DNA from: Prorocentrum cordatum
Lineage: Eukaryota; Sar; Dinophyceae; Prorocentrales; Prorocentraceae
Reading direction: 5' to 3'
Assembly (NCBI GenBank): GCA_963575745.1
Contig: CAUYUJ010005033.1
Location: 1-47,500, forward strand
Length of the DNA: 47,500 nucleotides
Positions 28,485 through 37,020 of the stretch are shown here, one piece after another (position 1 is the first letter of the stretch; each line of letters starts with the position of its first letter). Both the position numbers and the translations under genes were made by a program. Below the pieces are notes generated by a model. That model searched no databases. It had not been told where the DNA came from and was given only the letters and a program-made list of their open reading frames with translations.

Positions 28485-28703
28485 TCAGAGGCCTCTCAGA
28501 TGGGGCCCGCGTAGATGGCGTCGGAGGATCGCGCCAGATCGGCGATGCACTGGCGACGCATCGTCGATGTCGGCGATGCATCTGCGACGTCGACGTGGAC
28601 AAAATCGGGCTCCACATCGAGCCGCATCAGCGATGCATCTCCGATGCGGCGCGATCCTCCGACCCCATCTGCTCCGACCCCATCTAGGCGGCCTACACCC
28701 TGC
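28485..28703 (+). mobile_element. Foldback element family L, copy 2
   Basis: AGATGGCGTCGGAGGATCGC is mirrored by GCGATCCTCCGACCCCATCT. Outer GAGGCCTCTCAGATGGGGCC faces GACCCCATCTAGGCGGCCTA. Central GATGCATC dyads. Confidence 0.8.
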
Positions 28704-29330
28704 GAAATGCTTTAGAAATCATGGGTTAAGAAATTCGTAGCCTCAGAATTCAAATAAAAACTTAAAATGTCTACTCAAATCTCAGGATTTGCATTGAAAC
28801 ATTAAGAATCATCGTGACTCTGACCGAAAACCTGGGTTTTCTTAAAAGCATCGCCTGGAGGCCTAGACTGGTCCTCCTCCTCGCCCGAGTGCTTCTGCCC
28901 CCTCTGACCCTGCCTGCCCCCTGCCACGGAGGGCGACGAGGGAACGAGGGAGAGGAGGAGGAAGACTAGGCCGAGGGGGACGCAACGACAACCCCAAAGG
29001 GTGGACCACGATCTGCGGCTGGGGCGTGTGAGATCGCAGTGGAACGGAGAGCCCCCCACTGGGTCATCGGCTTCTTTTTACTGTTCGTGGCGTGAATGGG
29101 CTTCTTTTTTCTGTTCGTGCCGTGCTTGCGGGCCAGGCGAAGCTGCAGTGCCGCGCTGGAGGACCGCCCCCGCCGACGCCAGGGCGATGCGGATACAAGG
29201 TGGACCGTTCCTCCGCCCATGGTGGGTGCGCGGTGGCCCAGGGTGTCCCGCAGTGGTGACTCGTTGGTGTCCCGTCGGTGTTTCGTCGGCGGTGGGCGGG
29301 CGGTGGCCGGGTGTGTCCCACCTTGGTACC
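28704..29330. other. Unique sequence with small duplications
   Basis: AT-rich island at 28710-28810 in GC-rich surroundings. A 30-bp tandem duplication lies at 29068 and 29098 (GGCTTCTTTTTACTGTTCGT / GGCTTCTTTTTTCTGTTCGT). GTGGCC/GTGTCCC degenerate units occur at 29225-29330. A minus-strand frame at 29059-28802 is open but unrecognised. Confidence 0.4.
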
Positions 29331-29560
29331 GATAGTCATGTCGATAGTGGCATCGGAAATAAGATCTCTAGAAAAGGGATGGATGAAGAGATCAAAACTG
29401 AGATCGACAGTGACATTGCTTGTGACATTGCTAATGAGATCGATCGTGAAGACGATAGCAGATTCCATCGTGATACCGCTAGTCGGGTCGAATGCTGAAT
29501 CCATTGGTACTAAGACTGGCCGCGAGGTCGAAACTGGAATCGATCGAGTAAGATTGACAG
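29331..29560. repeat. Decayed ATCGATAGTGAC-type array
   Basis: Variants of GAGATCGACAGTGACATTG and GATAGTGGCATCGG without stable period. The long open frames here reflect the lost repeat. Confidence 0.5.
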
Positions 29561-29824
29561 CGCAACAACGTCATCACGCGTCGTCACTAACTCGAGGGCG
29601 CGTCACCAGCATCGTCTCCATCACACCCATCGCGTTTTCCAGCTGTTCGTTCTTCCCCCCCACCCACAACCTCCTTCTCACCCGACGGTTGGTCGTATAG
29701 GTAGAGCGAAGGGGGGCATGGAGGTCAGATGGGGGGTGCCGAACGGTCACTCAATGTCCCTAGGTGCGTCGCTGAAGAGGGACTCCGCGGCGCGGATTCT
29801 GTGTTACGTTGCTGTTGTCGTGGT

Positions 29825-30003
29825 CCCCCCCGCGACCCGGCCCGCGACCCACCGGCGACCCACCCGAGACACAGCCGCGACCCACCCGCGACCCACACGC
29901 GACCCACTCCGTGACCCACCCGCGACCCACCCCGCGACGCAGCCGCGACCCGCCCAGGACCCACCCGCGACCTGGCCCGCGACCTGGCCCGCGACCCACA
30001 CGC
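29825..30003 (+). repeat. CGCGACCCACC tandem array
   Basis: Roughly 10-11-bp units (CGCGACCCACC, CGCGACCTGGCC) repeated many times with substitutions. Confidence 0.85.
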
Positions 30004-30439
30004 ATTGCTTTAACGAAAAAACCGGCGACTGCGGCGGGCTCGTTGTGTAATTTGTGAGAACGAGGCGCCTGCGGCGGACTCCTTTAGAGCCTCGCAGGCT
30101 GCCGACGCCCCCCCCCCCGCCGCCCCCTCACTCTTATCCGCAACTGCGGGTGTATCGTAAGCTGCTTCATCTCGCTTCGCGGGGTGCACGTCTGGAGCAC
30201 GTAAAGACTAGGCATTGGTCGGTTTGCCCTGCTCGTCTGCCGCGCTGTTCTGCCGTGTAGTTCTGCCCGCCCCAACGCCGCGGGGGCCGGATGCGCCCCT
30301 CCCGATTCAGCGCCGGGACGAGAAGGTGAATGTCCACGGGGGCAATGAGCATTCACTCGGTGTCAGCACAAGGCAACGCCAGTCAAACTCCGATAAGCAT
30401 GACAGCAACGCGCCAGTCGTGTATAATTCCGCTGGCTTC
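30004..30439. other. Unique sequence, weak coding character
   Basis: The minus strand is open at 30352-30167, with VDIHLLVPALNREGRIRPP and GGQNYTAEQRGRRAGQTDQ. It looks protein-like but is short, and two other frames are open. Unrecognised. Confidence 0.25.
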
Positions 30440-30925
30440 TTGGCGATTTCTTGGGACCGTCCGGGGACTTCCTGGAGGCTTCTTGGGGGCCGCTGGGGCC
30501 TCTTGGGGCCTCTTGGGGGCCGCTGGAGCCGTCTTGGGGCGCTCTTGCGCCGCCTGGCCCTTTTGGAGGCCGTCTTGGGGGCCTCTTGAACTATATCGGG
30601 GGCCTCTTTGGGCCATCTTGGGGTCCTCTTGGGCCGTCTTGGGGGCCTCTAGGGCCGTCTTGGAGGCTGCTTGGGCCGTTATCGGCCCTTGGGAGTAGAC
30701 TAAGGCGAGAACGTGAAAATCATTGAAAACCATTGGACACATCTATTTTATATGCTTCTGGAGGTGCTCTTAGGAGCCCCCTTGGGGCCCTCTGGGACCG
30801 TCTTGGGGGCATCTTGGGCCCTCTCGGGGCCATCTTGGGCCGTCTTGGGGCCGTCTTGGGCCGTCTGGAGGCCATGTTGAGCCGTCTTGAGGCCTCTGGG
30901 ACCGTCAAGAGGCCCACGAGGTCAA
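30440..30925 (-). repeat. Degenerate array P, reverse-oriented block
   Basis: GGGCCGTCTTGGGGGCCTCT-type units at 30440-30680 and 30755-30925, split by a short AT-rich piece. This is the reverse complement of the P blocks at 1.2 and 5.4 kb. Confidence 0.65.
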
Positions 30926-31279
30926 AATCGATGTTCTTTGAGTTTGGTTCGGTTCTTGAGCACTAGGAATGGGGGGGCACGTTTGGTCGAAGTATGTGGC
31001 GTAGCGCTTGGGTGGGGGATAAAAGAGGGGGGTAGATGATGCTGTGAAGCAGCACAATATGTAGCAATCATACAATGACATGGTCGCGGAAATGACACAA
31101 CACGTAACAATGATGCAATCATTGGATGTGCGGGATACGCTGCATTAGGACTCCCGCTCCGCTCCACGACCTGCCTCTGGCAACGCGTCACTTCCGGATG
31201 TGGATCAGGTGCGCTCGCGCCACATCCCAAACCCCTCACGTCTACCCCGCCCCATGGCGTACATTAGAGGAGGGGCGGA
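30926..31279. other. Unique spacer
   Basis: Contains AAAAGAGGGGGGTAG and a CAATGA/AACAATGATGCAATCATTGG dyad near 31109. No gene recognised. Confidence 0.35.
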
Positions 31280-31480
31280 AGAGCAGGATGAAGAGGAAGA
31301 GGAGGAGGAGGAGGAGAAGGAGGATGAGGAGGACGAGGAGGAGGAGGAGCAGAATGAGGAGAAGGAGGAGGAGGAGGAGGAGGAGAAGAGGAAGAGGAGG
31401 AGGAGGAGGAGGACGAGGAAGAGGAAGCAGGAGGGGCAACGGGAGCAGGAGGAGCAGGAGGGCCCGGGAAGGCGGAGGAG
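31280..31480 (+). repeat. (GAG)n tract
   Basis: Purine triplets with GAT/GAC variants. Confidence 0.9.
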
Positions 31481-31499
31481 GGGGGGGGGGAGGGGGACA

Positions 31500-31715
31500 G
31501 GAAACGACGCGGATGGACGACCCAGACGCGTGCCGAGCAGGCCGCAGACGGGGAGGGAGGGAGGGAGGACAGTCTGGGGCGAGAGAAAGAGATGGTAAGG
31601 TGGAGGAGGGGAAAGGAGGGGAACAGGGAACGACGAGGACGGATGACCCGACACGTGCCTAGCAAGCCGCAGACGGGGAGGGAGGGAGGGAGGACAGCCT
31701 GGGGTGAGAGTAAGA
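31500..31715 (+). repeat. Tandem duplication, about 125-bp unit
   Basis: GCCGCAGACGGGGAGGGAGG at 31541 and again at 31666. Each is preceded by CGACG..GATG(G)AC and followed by GAGGACAG-CTGGGG. Confidence 0.85.
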
Positions 31716-31747
31716 GGCAGATGGCCCTACAGTCAAGACTGATGGTG

Positions 31748-31924
31748 CCCATCGGTCGGAAGCAGGTCGAACCATGAAGTAGGGCGGTGGAAGTAGATTG
31801 GCTTCTGCCCGGCCTCCAGTAGAGGAGGGAAGAGGGAGAGCCACTCGACTCTTGAAGTAGGAAGGCGGCTAAAGCAGATTGGATTATGGGGCTCCAAACA
31901 TACCTACTTTCAACGACCGATGGG
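31748..31924 (+). mobile_element. MITE-like family F, copy 2
   Basis: CCCATCGGTCGGAAG on the left is mirrored by CAACGACCGATGGG on the right. TA follows the right end; the left flank is TG. Best-preserved ends of the family. Confidence 0.75.
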
Positions 31925-32004
31925 TAAGGGTGCACGAGAAGAATGCAGGCCCCTTGTGCTCCCATGTCGGGCCTTCTCGATCGGGGCTGGCCACCGCAAG
32001 TTCT

Positions 32005-32225
32005 CAAGGATGGACTGAAAGTAGCTTTGGGTGGGAAGGCTACTTACGTGCCCGCATGCCCGACTTCGACTGCACCTCGCTTCGAACCACCCTCGCTGTC
32101 AAACGGGGGCCCGAAGCTTCCCAACTGCCCGTGGGGCGGCCCGCAGCGGCCAGCCTGCCTGACGGGCAGGCGCGTGGCGTGACCTGGCTCTGCCTGGAGG
32201 CGACAGCGGGGGCACAGGACACCTC
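32005..32225 (+). pseudogene. Coding-like repeat BB, copy 2
   Basis: Homologous to 9808-9960 in reverse orientation. Encodes QLPVGRPAAASLPDGQARG then VTWLCLEATAGAQDTS on the plus strand, matching MAWFCLEAKVG of the other copy. It directly precedes element B copy 4. The upstream part GGGAAGGCTACTTACGTGCC also aligns. Protein family not recognised. Confidence 0.45.
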
Positions 32226-32227
32226 TC

Positions 32228-32425
32228 GAGGGACAAACCACGACACAAACAACAAACCGTCGGAGGTCCGCACGGGTTCCCTTGATCGGCGGCAGACCCT
32301 CCTCCCCGGCGCGCGGAGCGCGCCAGGGGGCGGCGATGGCGGTGCCGCCAGGGGGCTCCAGCGCCGATCCGAAAAAACCGCGCGGGCCTCCGACACATGA
32401 TGTGTATGTGTTCCCCGGTCTCTCC
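32228..32425 (+). mobile_element. Element B, copy 4
   Basis: Leader GAGGGACAAACCACGACACA, arm GTCGGAGGTCCGC, hp1 GGCGCGCGGAGCGCGCC, then diverged hp2 GGCGGCGATGGCGGTGCCGCC, then CCGCGCGGGCCTCCGAC and TGTGTATGTGTTCCCC. Forward order. Confidence 0.75.
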
Positions 32426-32539
32426 CCAGGATGCTCGAGTCTATCCTCGATCTCTCCCCCCACGTTCCCAATCGTCCAGAAGCTCATGTTTCTGACACGG
32501 ATTGTCCCTCGGCAGTCGCCCTCCGAGGAAAGAGGAGGG

Positions 32540-32595
32540 CGAGGCACGAGGCGCCGAGCGGGGGCGCTGCCCTGGGCATCTGCAGGGTGATGATG
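32540..32595. repeat. Short conserved GC segment V, copy 1
   Basis: GAGGGCGAGGCACGAGGCGC then CGAGCGGGGGCGCTGCCC and GGGCATCTGCA match 33957-34010. The minus strand encodes LQMPRAAPPLGASCLALL, against VQMPRGAPQLGAARLALL in copy 2, so it may be an exon fragment. Confidence 0.5.
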
Positions 32596-33105
32596 ATGAT
32601 GATGCTGATGCTGATGCTGATGATGATGCTGATGATGTTGATGATGATGCTGCTGCTGATGATGATGATGATGGTGGTGGTGGTGATGGTGATGAGGATG
32701 ATGAGGAGGAGGAGAAGGATGAGGAGGAGGAGGAGGAGGAGAAGGAGAAGGACGAGGAGTTCTAGGAGGAGGAGAAGCAGAAGGAGCTGTAGGGGGAGGA
32801 TGGGGGAGGAGGAGGACGAGGAGGAGGAGGCGGAGGAGGAGGAGGGGAAGGAGAAGGAGGAGGAGAAGGAGGAGGAGAAGTTCTAGGAGGACGGGGGGTG
32901 GAGCAGAAGGAGTTCCAGGAGGAGGAGGAGGATTTCGAGGAGGAGTTCTAGGAGGATGAGGAGCAGGATTTCGAGGAGGAGTTCTAGGAGGATGAGGAGC
33001 ATGAGTTCTAGGAGGGGAGCTAGGGAGAGGAGGAGGAGGAGGAGGAGGGGGAGGAGGAGGAGGAGGAGGGGGAGGAGGAGGAGGAGGAGGAGGAGGAGGA
33101 GGAGG
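32590..33105 (+). repeat. (TGA)n then (GAG)n with TTCTAGGAGGA spacers
   Basis: TGATGATGCTG units to about 32700, then GAG triplets broken at 32759, 32880, 32946, 32985 and 33006 by TTCTAGGAGGA. The last few form a higher-order repeat of roughly 39 bp. Confidence 0.9.
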
Positions 33106-33119
33106 ATCCAGGAGAATTC

Positions 33120-33804
33120 GGGGACGACGATGTCGACACACGCCTTCGGGGACGCATGCCATCTCTGGGAGACCAGAAGCAATTGGGGCCCCTCGTGTGG
33201 ACAAACTTGCCTTGGATAAGCAATACATCACGTACTTTCTGCCGTTTTTTTTCGTTGGGGCACTGCCCTCATCGAACAGCCCCTTCACATTCCCCCCGTC
33301 GAACGCTTTGGCACGACACCCACATGTTGTACACCACCATGTCGAGTAAACTTCGGCACGCCTCATGGTGTGGGAGTGGTGAACTGATCGGGTGCCAATT
33401 TGGACTCCACACGGCACCCCTCTGACAGCCTCCGCGACAGGGCTATGCGATTTACACTGCTTAAGCCAACGTTGATGACTGAAGCCGCAGCTCGCTTGCA
33501 ACCTAACTCTTTAAGTATACTACACAGCCACCGCCACCTACTCTTGGAGGGCAGGAGCGCGTGAGTGGAGGAGGCCAAGGCCAGGCTCATGTCACGCTGC
33601 CTGCTTCCTTTTCTGCTTGGCAGTTCTGCGGTCCGTGATCTGGATGGACAGGTCCTTGGCGCAGGCCTCCACCTGCTCACGTATGAGACGACGCCATACC
33701 AGCATGACCGTGGCTCTGACCCATTCGTACAACTGCATCTGCTGTTCGGGGATCTCGTGGTATGAGGCGGCCTTCTCGGCTAAGACATCTGCTAGGGAGT
33801 TCCC
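33120..33804 (-). pseudogene. LINE-type retroelement relic: RNase H end and C-terminal Cys/His tail
   Basis: At 33804-33595 the minus strand encodes 70 codons starting GNSLADVLAEKAASYHEIPE and continuing QQMQLYEWVRATVMLVWRRL. The GNxxADxLA motif is typical of the last conserved block of retroelement RNase H, where the Asp is catalytic. After TGA (33594-33592) and three more stops, the same frame resumes near 33510 and encodes FSHQRWLKQCKSHSP, then HTMRRAEVYSTWWCTTCGCR and KGLFDEGSAPTKKNGRKYVM. This H..H..CTTC tail resembles the zinc-knuckle-like end of such ORFs. Same-frame preservation across four stops indicates one decayed ORF. The upstream side stops abruptly at a CTC tract ending in CCCCAG, so reverse transcriptase is not present. 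Family assignment is from motif recognition. Confidence 0.65.
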
Positions 33805-33805
33805 T

Positions 33806-33935
33806 GGGGAGGAGGAGGAGGAGGAAGAGGGAGAGGGGTTCTAGGAGGAGAGGAGGTCGAGGAAGAGCAGGGGGAGGCGGAGGCGGAGGAGGAGGCGGAT
33901 GTGGAGGAGCAGGAGGAGCAGGAGGAGGACAGGGA
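33806..33935 (+). repeat. (GAG)n tract abutting the LINE relic
   Basis: Purine triplets (CTC on the coding strand of the relic) with one TTCTAGGAGGA unit near 33839. The last GAG unit lies exactly at the Gly-Asn codon of the RNase H motif. Confidence 0.9.
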
Positions 33936-33939
33936 GGAG

Positions 33940-34173
33940 GCGAGGGAGGAGGGCGAGGCGCGCGGCGCCGAGCTGGGGCGCTCCCCGGGGCATCTGCACC
34001 AGGCCCGCCGCCGCCATCGCGCTCAGCTGGCTCTCCGCCTCCCCCGCGCCGCCGCGCTCCCCGCCAGCGGCGGGGAAGCCTGCGGCCCCGCGCGAGGGCG
34101 GGAGGCTCCCGCTGTGCGCCCCGCATGCCTCCTCCCTGCTTCTCCCTCCTCCTGCGTTGGAGTATTGTGGGCA

Positions 34174-34177
<4 letters not shown>
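33940..34177 (-). pseudogene. Exon-like segment including V copy 2
   Basis: Minus-strand frame through 34080-33950: GERGGAGEAESQLSAMAAAG then LVQMPRGAPQLGAARLALL. The last part is conserved with 32540-32595. It lies between a GAG and a CTC block. Mixed Ala-rich composition. It may be a relic exon, and the alternative frames are low-complexity. Confidence 0.35.
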
Positions 34178-34204
<27 letters not shown>

Positions 34205-34370
34205 CTCCTCCTCCCCTCCCCCCCCCCCCTTCTCCCTCCTCCTCGTCCTCGTCCTCCTCCTCCTCGTCGTCCTCCTCCTCCTCCTCCTCCTCCTCCTCCT
34301 CCTCCTCCCCTCCCCCTCCTCGTCCTCCTCCTCCTCCTCCTCTTCCTCCTCCTCCTCCTTCCTCCCTCTC
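34178..34370 (+). repeat. (CTC)n tract
   Basis: CTC triplets with CGTCCTC variants, facing GAG tracts on both sides. Confidence 0.95.
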
Positions 34371-34429
34371 ACCCCTCTGCCCCCCCTCCTCCCTCTTACC
34401 CCCCCTCCCCCCTTCCCCCTTGCCTCAGG

Positions 34430-34467
34430 AGGAGGAGGAGGAGGAGGAGGAGGAGGAGGAGGTGGAG
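34430..34467 (+). repeat. (GAG)n tract
   Basis: Pure GAG. It lies 60 bp after an opposing CTC block and could pair with it. Confidence 0.95.
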
Positions 34468-34764
34468 GAGGACTTCAGCGAACGCCTGATCTCCTCCGCT
34501 CGCTGGCCGCCAGGCCTTTGCGATGTGCAGGGAAATTGCAGCACACGGTTCAACATCTGATTCCACACCTTCCTAAGTGGGAGAAACAGCATGGGCAAGG
34601 ATGCCATGGATATGTGAGTCAGAGAATCGAGCCCCCTACCCGACTCGGTAGCGATTGGAGGGGACATCACACATGTGGTCAGCGCCCTGTTCAATGCGGG
34701 GCCTGGGAAAACAAGCTGAAGGGGCAGGTGGCGAGAAGCGGGAGTTTGGAGTTCCGAAGCGGTG
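34468..34764. other. Unique sequence, candidate minus-strand frame
   Basis: Minus-strand frame from 34694 includes MASLPMLFLPLRKVWNQML and RAEEIRRSLKSS before Ser runs. The plus-strand frame (part of 33762-35213) is also open with LAARPLRCAGKLQHTVQHL. Neither is recognised. Confidence 0.3.
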
Positions 34765-34940
34765 CGGTGACGAACCGTGCGGTGACCTCGAAATTCCCCA
34801 AGACCTCACCGCACGGCCCGTCACCTCACGGTCCTGGGACCCCGGAGGCCCCCGCCGCCCGAGGCGTCCTCGGAGAACGACCCGAGGCCCAAGACCGTGC
34901 GGTGACCCCGAAGCCCCACCGACTCACCGCACGGTGTGGC
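34765..34940. repeat. Cluster of inverted CCGTGCGGTGA motifs
   Basis: ACCGTGCGGTGACCTCG, TCACCGCACGG, ACCGTGCGGTGACCCCG and TCACCGCACGGTG alternate in orientation over 170 bp. They can form several hairpins. Origin unknown. Confidence 0.75.
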
Positions 34941-35091
34941 CACCACCCCGGCTGGGGGCTCCCGGGGGAGGCGGGGGCTCCTGCGCTCGGACCTCTGGGG
35001 CCCAGCCTTCCCTCACGACGCGGGCCCCCGGGAGCTCCTGGCCCCACTCCCCCGGGGCCGACAATCTCGTTTTCGGGTCGTCCTTCGGCGG

Positions 35092-35403
35092 CGCGCAGGA
35101 GGGGGTATGGGGGAGGGGGGACGGCTTCTTGGAAGGAGGCTGCTTCTCAGACGGCGCCGGCCTTACATCTGCAGACCAGGCCCGCGCCTTCTAAAAAGCA
35201 GGGGCGCTTCTAAGAAGCCTTCCCCCCTCCCCCTCCTCCTCCTCCTCCCTCCTCCTCCTCCTCCTCCTCCTCCTCCCTCCTCCTCCTCGTCCTCCTCCTC
35301 CTCGTCCTCCCCTCCTCCCCTCCTCCTCCTCCTCCTCCTCCTCCTCCTCCTCCTCCTCCTCCCCCTCCTCCTCCTCCTCCTCCTCCCTACCCGCCTCTGC
35401 GCG
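35092..35403 (+). mobile_element. Foldback element K, copy 2, with CTC expansion
   Basis: Left arm CGCGCAGGAGGGGGTATGGG and GGCTTCTTGGAAGGAGGC, right arm GCTTCTAAGAAGCC, then C-rich sequence and CCGCCTCTGCGCG. A (CTC)n microsatellite of about 160 bp (35228-35390) lies inside the right arm; copy 1 has only short C runs there. Confidence 0.8.
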
Positions 35404-35584
35404 CGACTGAGTTCTCCAGGGGCCCCGCGGCCCGAGGCGGGCGCCCACAGGCGAGGGCAGGACAATGGCAGGACAGTGGCAAGCCAACGGCAGAAACGTG
35501 GCCCCTGTAGACCACAGGTGGCGGACACAGGACGCTTCGGACGATTGAGGACATGGGGGGGGGGGATCGAAGAACCACTGGGGG
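35404..35584. other. Unique spacer
   Basis: Nothing recognised. Confidence 0.3.
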
Positions 35585-35794
35585 ATAGATCGGGGAAGAA
35601 ACAACGCCACAAACACAACACACATTGTTTCGGAGGTCCGCGCGGATTTCTCGGATCGGTGCTGGAGCTCCCTGGCGGCGCTTCCGGCGCCGCCCCTTGT
35701 GCGTGCCGCGCTCCGGGGAGTGGGGTCCAGCTCCGATCCAAATCAATCCTTGAGAACCTCCGAAAATGGATGTTTATGCAGGTACTTCTTGTTA
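35585..35794 (-). mobile_element. Element B, copy 5 (hp2-hp1 order)
   Basis: CGGAGGTCCGCGCGGATTTC and TCGGATCGGTGCTGGAGC on the left. Inner GGCGGCGCTTCCGGCGCCGCC precedes the degraded hp1. The right arm is GCTCCGATCCAAATCAATCC with TGTTTATG outside. Reverse orientation. Confidence 0.75.
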
Positions 35795-36179
35795 GGCACA
35801 AGCTCTGCTGCCTCTGCTCCTACCCCAAAGGACCCTGGGCGCATCCCGCGGCGGCGGCGGCCCCTGGCGCCGCGGCGGGGACCTGCGAAGAGGACCAGCG
35901 AGGCGAAGATTCGATTGGGGAAGAGCGGGAGGAGGAGCGGGAGGAAGAGGAGGACCACGAGGAAGGCGAAGCAGAGTGAAAAGGAGGAAGGGATGAGGAT
36001 AGGGACGGGGACGTAGAGGAGGAGGAAGATGACCAGGAGTGGGATGAGGAGACGGAGGATGATAATGAAATGGTGTAACGAAGTGGACGGGAAGGATGAG
36101 GTGGCGAATTCTGGGGGAAAAACAGGATGGGAAGGAGGAAACAAGCCAGCAAGCACGATAGCAATGCGTCCTGAGGAAT
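35795..36179 (+). other. Purine-rich sequence, weak coding frame
   Basis: One frame with a single stop near 36014 encodes basic/acidic sequence ending EVDGKDEVANSGGKTGWEG. The underlying DNA is GAGGA-rich, so this may be decayed microsatellite. Confidence 0.25.
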
Positions 36180-36617
36180 ATGTGGGCAGGCTGGCAATGT
36201 CACTCGTGGTTATTGTCATGCCTTGCCGCGGCTAACTTATCGCCAACAGCGTCCTTACCTTACTGCAAAGGGAGGCCGAAAGGGAGGGATATGGCTACTA
36301 GGCAAGACGAAGCACGCTGGACCATTCTATGTACTTCAATTGTCCAGTGCTGCAAAGGAAGGCCAAATCGTCTGTTGGCCGCTCAACTTCGCGGGACGCA
36401 AGCCGGATTGCAAAACACCTTCCTGACTAAAGAACCGGTGGTGCTGCGCGCAACTTTACAATGTAAGGCGAACGGCCGCGAAACAAAAATGTCGGAAAGC
36501 AATTTCGCTGACGCCCTGCGTAGAAATGCATCGTTGCTGACCCGTGAAACGCATGAACACAAGAGAGACGTGACACTCGTAAGTCGGGAAAAGGGAGAGG
36601 GAGAAAACAACGTTTGA
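36180..36617 (+). CDS. Candidate ORF, 145 codons (uncharacterised)
   Basis: ATG at 36180, stop at 36615. The second half is protein-like: RNRLLAAQLRGTQAG-type sequence, NTFLTKEPVVLRATLQCK and MSESNFADALRRNASLLTR. An internal duplication places CTGCAAAGGGAGGCCGAAAG near 36256 and CTGCAAAGGAAGGCCAAATC near 36349, giving CCKGRP-like repeats. A minus-strand frame (36790-36383) is also open. No domain, signal peptide or splice site can be assigned. Confidence 0.25.
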   Translation: MWAGWQCHSWLLSCLAAANLSPTASLPYCKGRPKGRDMATRQDEARWTILCTSIVQCCKGRPNRLLAAQLRGTQAGLQNTFLTKEPVVLRATLQCKANGRETKMSESNFADALRRNASLLTRETHEHKRDVTLVSREKGEGENNV

Positions 36618-36869
36618 GGATGACGAAACAATTCCCATGTGCGTTTTCCGCCAAATGATCGGATGAAAACGAGGAGGCGTGCGTGTGCCCTCGTGTGCCC
36701 CCCTGAGTTGCCGACCCATCCCAAGGCACTTCGTGCTACCAACCATTGGTGGCATCTATCCCATCCCCAAGGTATCTCTTGCATCCCCAAGGCATCGTGG
36801 CGCTGGCTCCTCGTTTAAAAAAAGCCCCGCGTCTCCTTCCTTTCATCCTGCCCCTCCTCCCTCCTCCCA

Positions 36870-36975
36870 TCTTCTGGAGCTCCCTACGGGGCCACGAAGA
36901 GCTGAACTGGGCGGCCTGGGCGCATTCGGCCGCGGCCACTGGAGCCTTCGGTGGAACTCCTCATGGGGGCACGAA
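36870..36975 (-). repeat. Inverted first unit of minisatellite Q1
   Basis: Reads as the reverse complement of the Q1 unit: GAGCTCCCTACGGGGCCACG, GCGGCCACTGGAGCCTTCGG. The array therefore starts with one unit head-to-head with the rest. Confidence 0.75.
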
Positions 36976-37020
36976 ACAGGGTGTGCCGACATGGTAGACA
37001 TGCGGAGGGCAGAGGCCCCA

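Noticed and set aside
33762-35213. 483-codon plus-strand open frame
   Set aside because: It runs antisense to the RNase H relic edge and through GAG/CTC blocks and element K. Only a short middle part looks protein-like.
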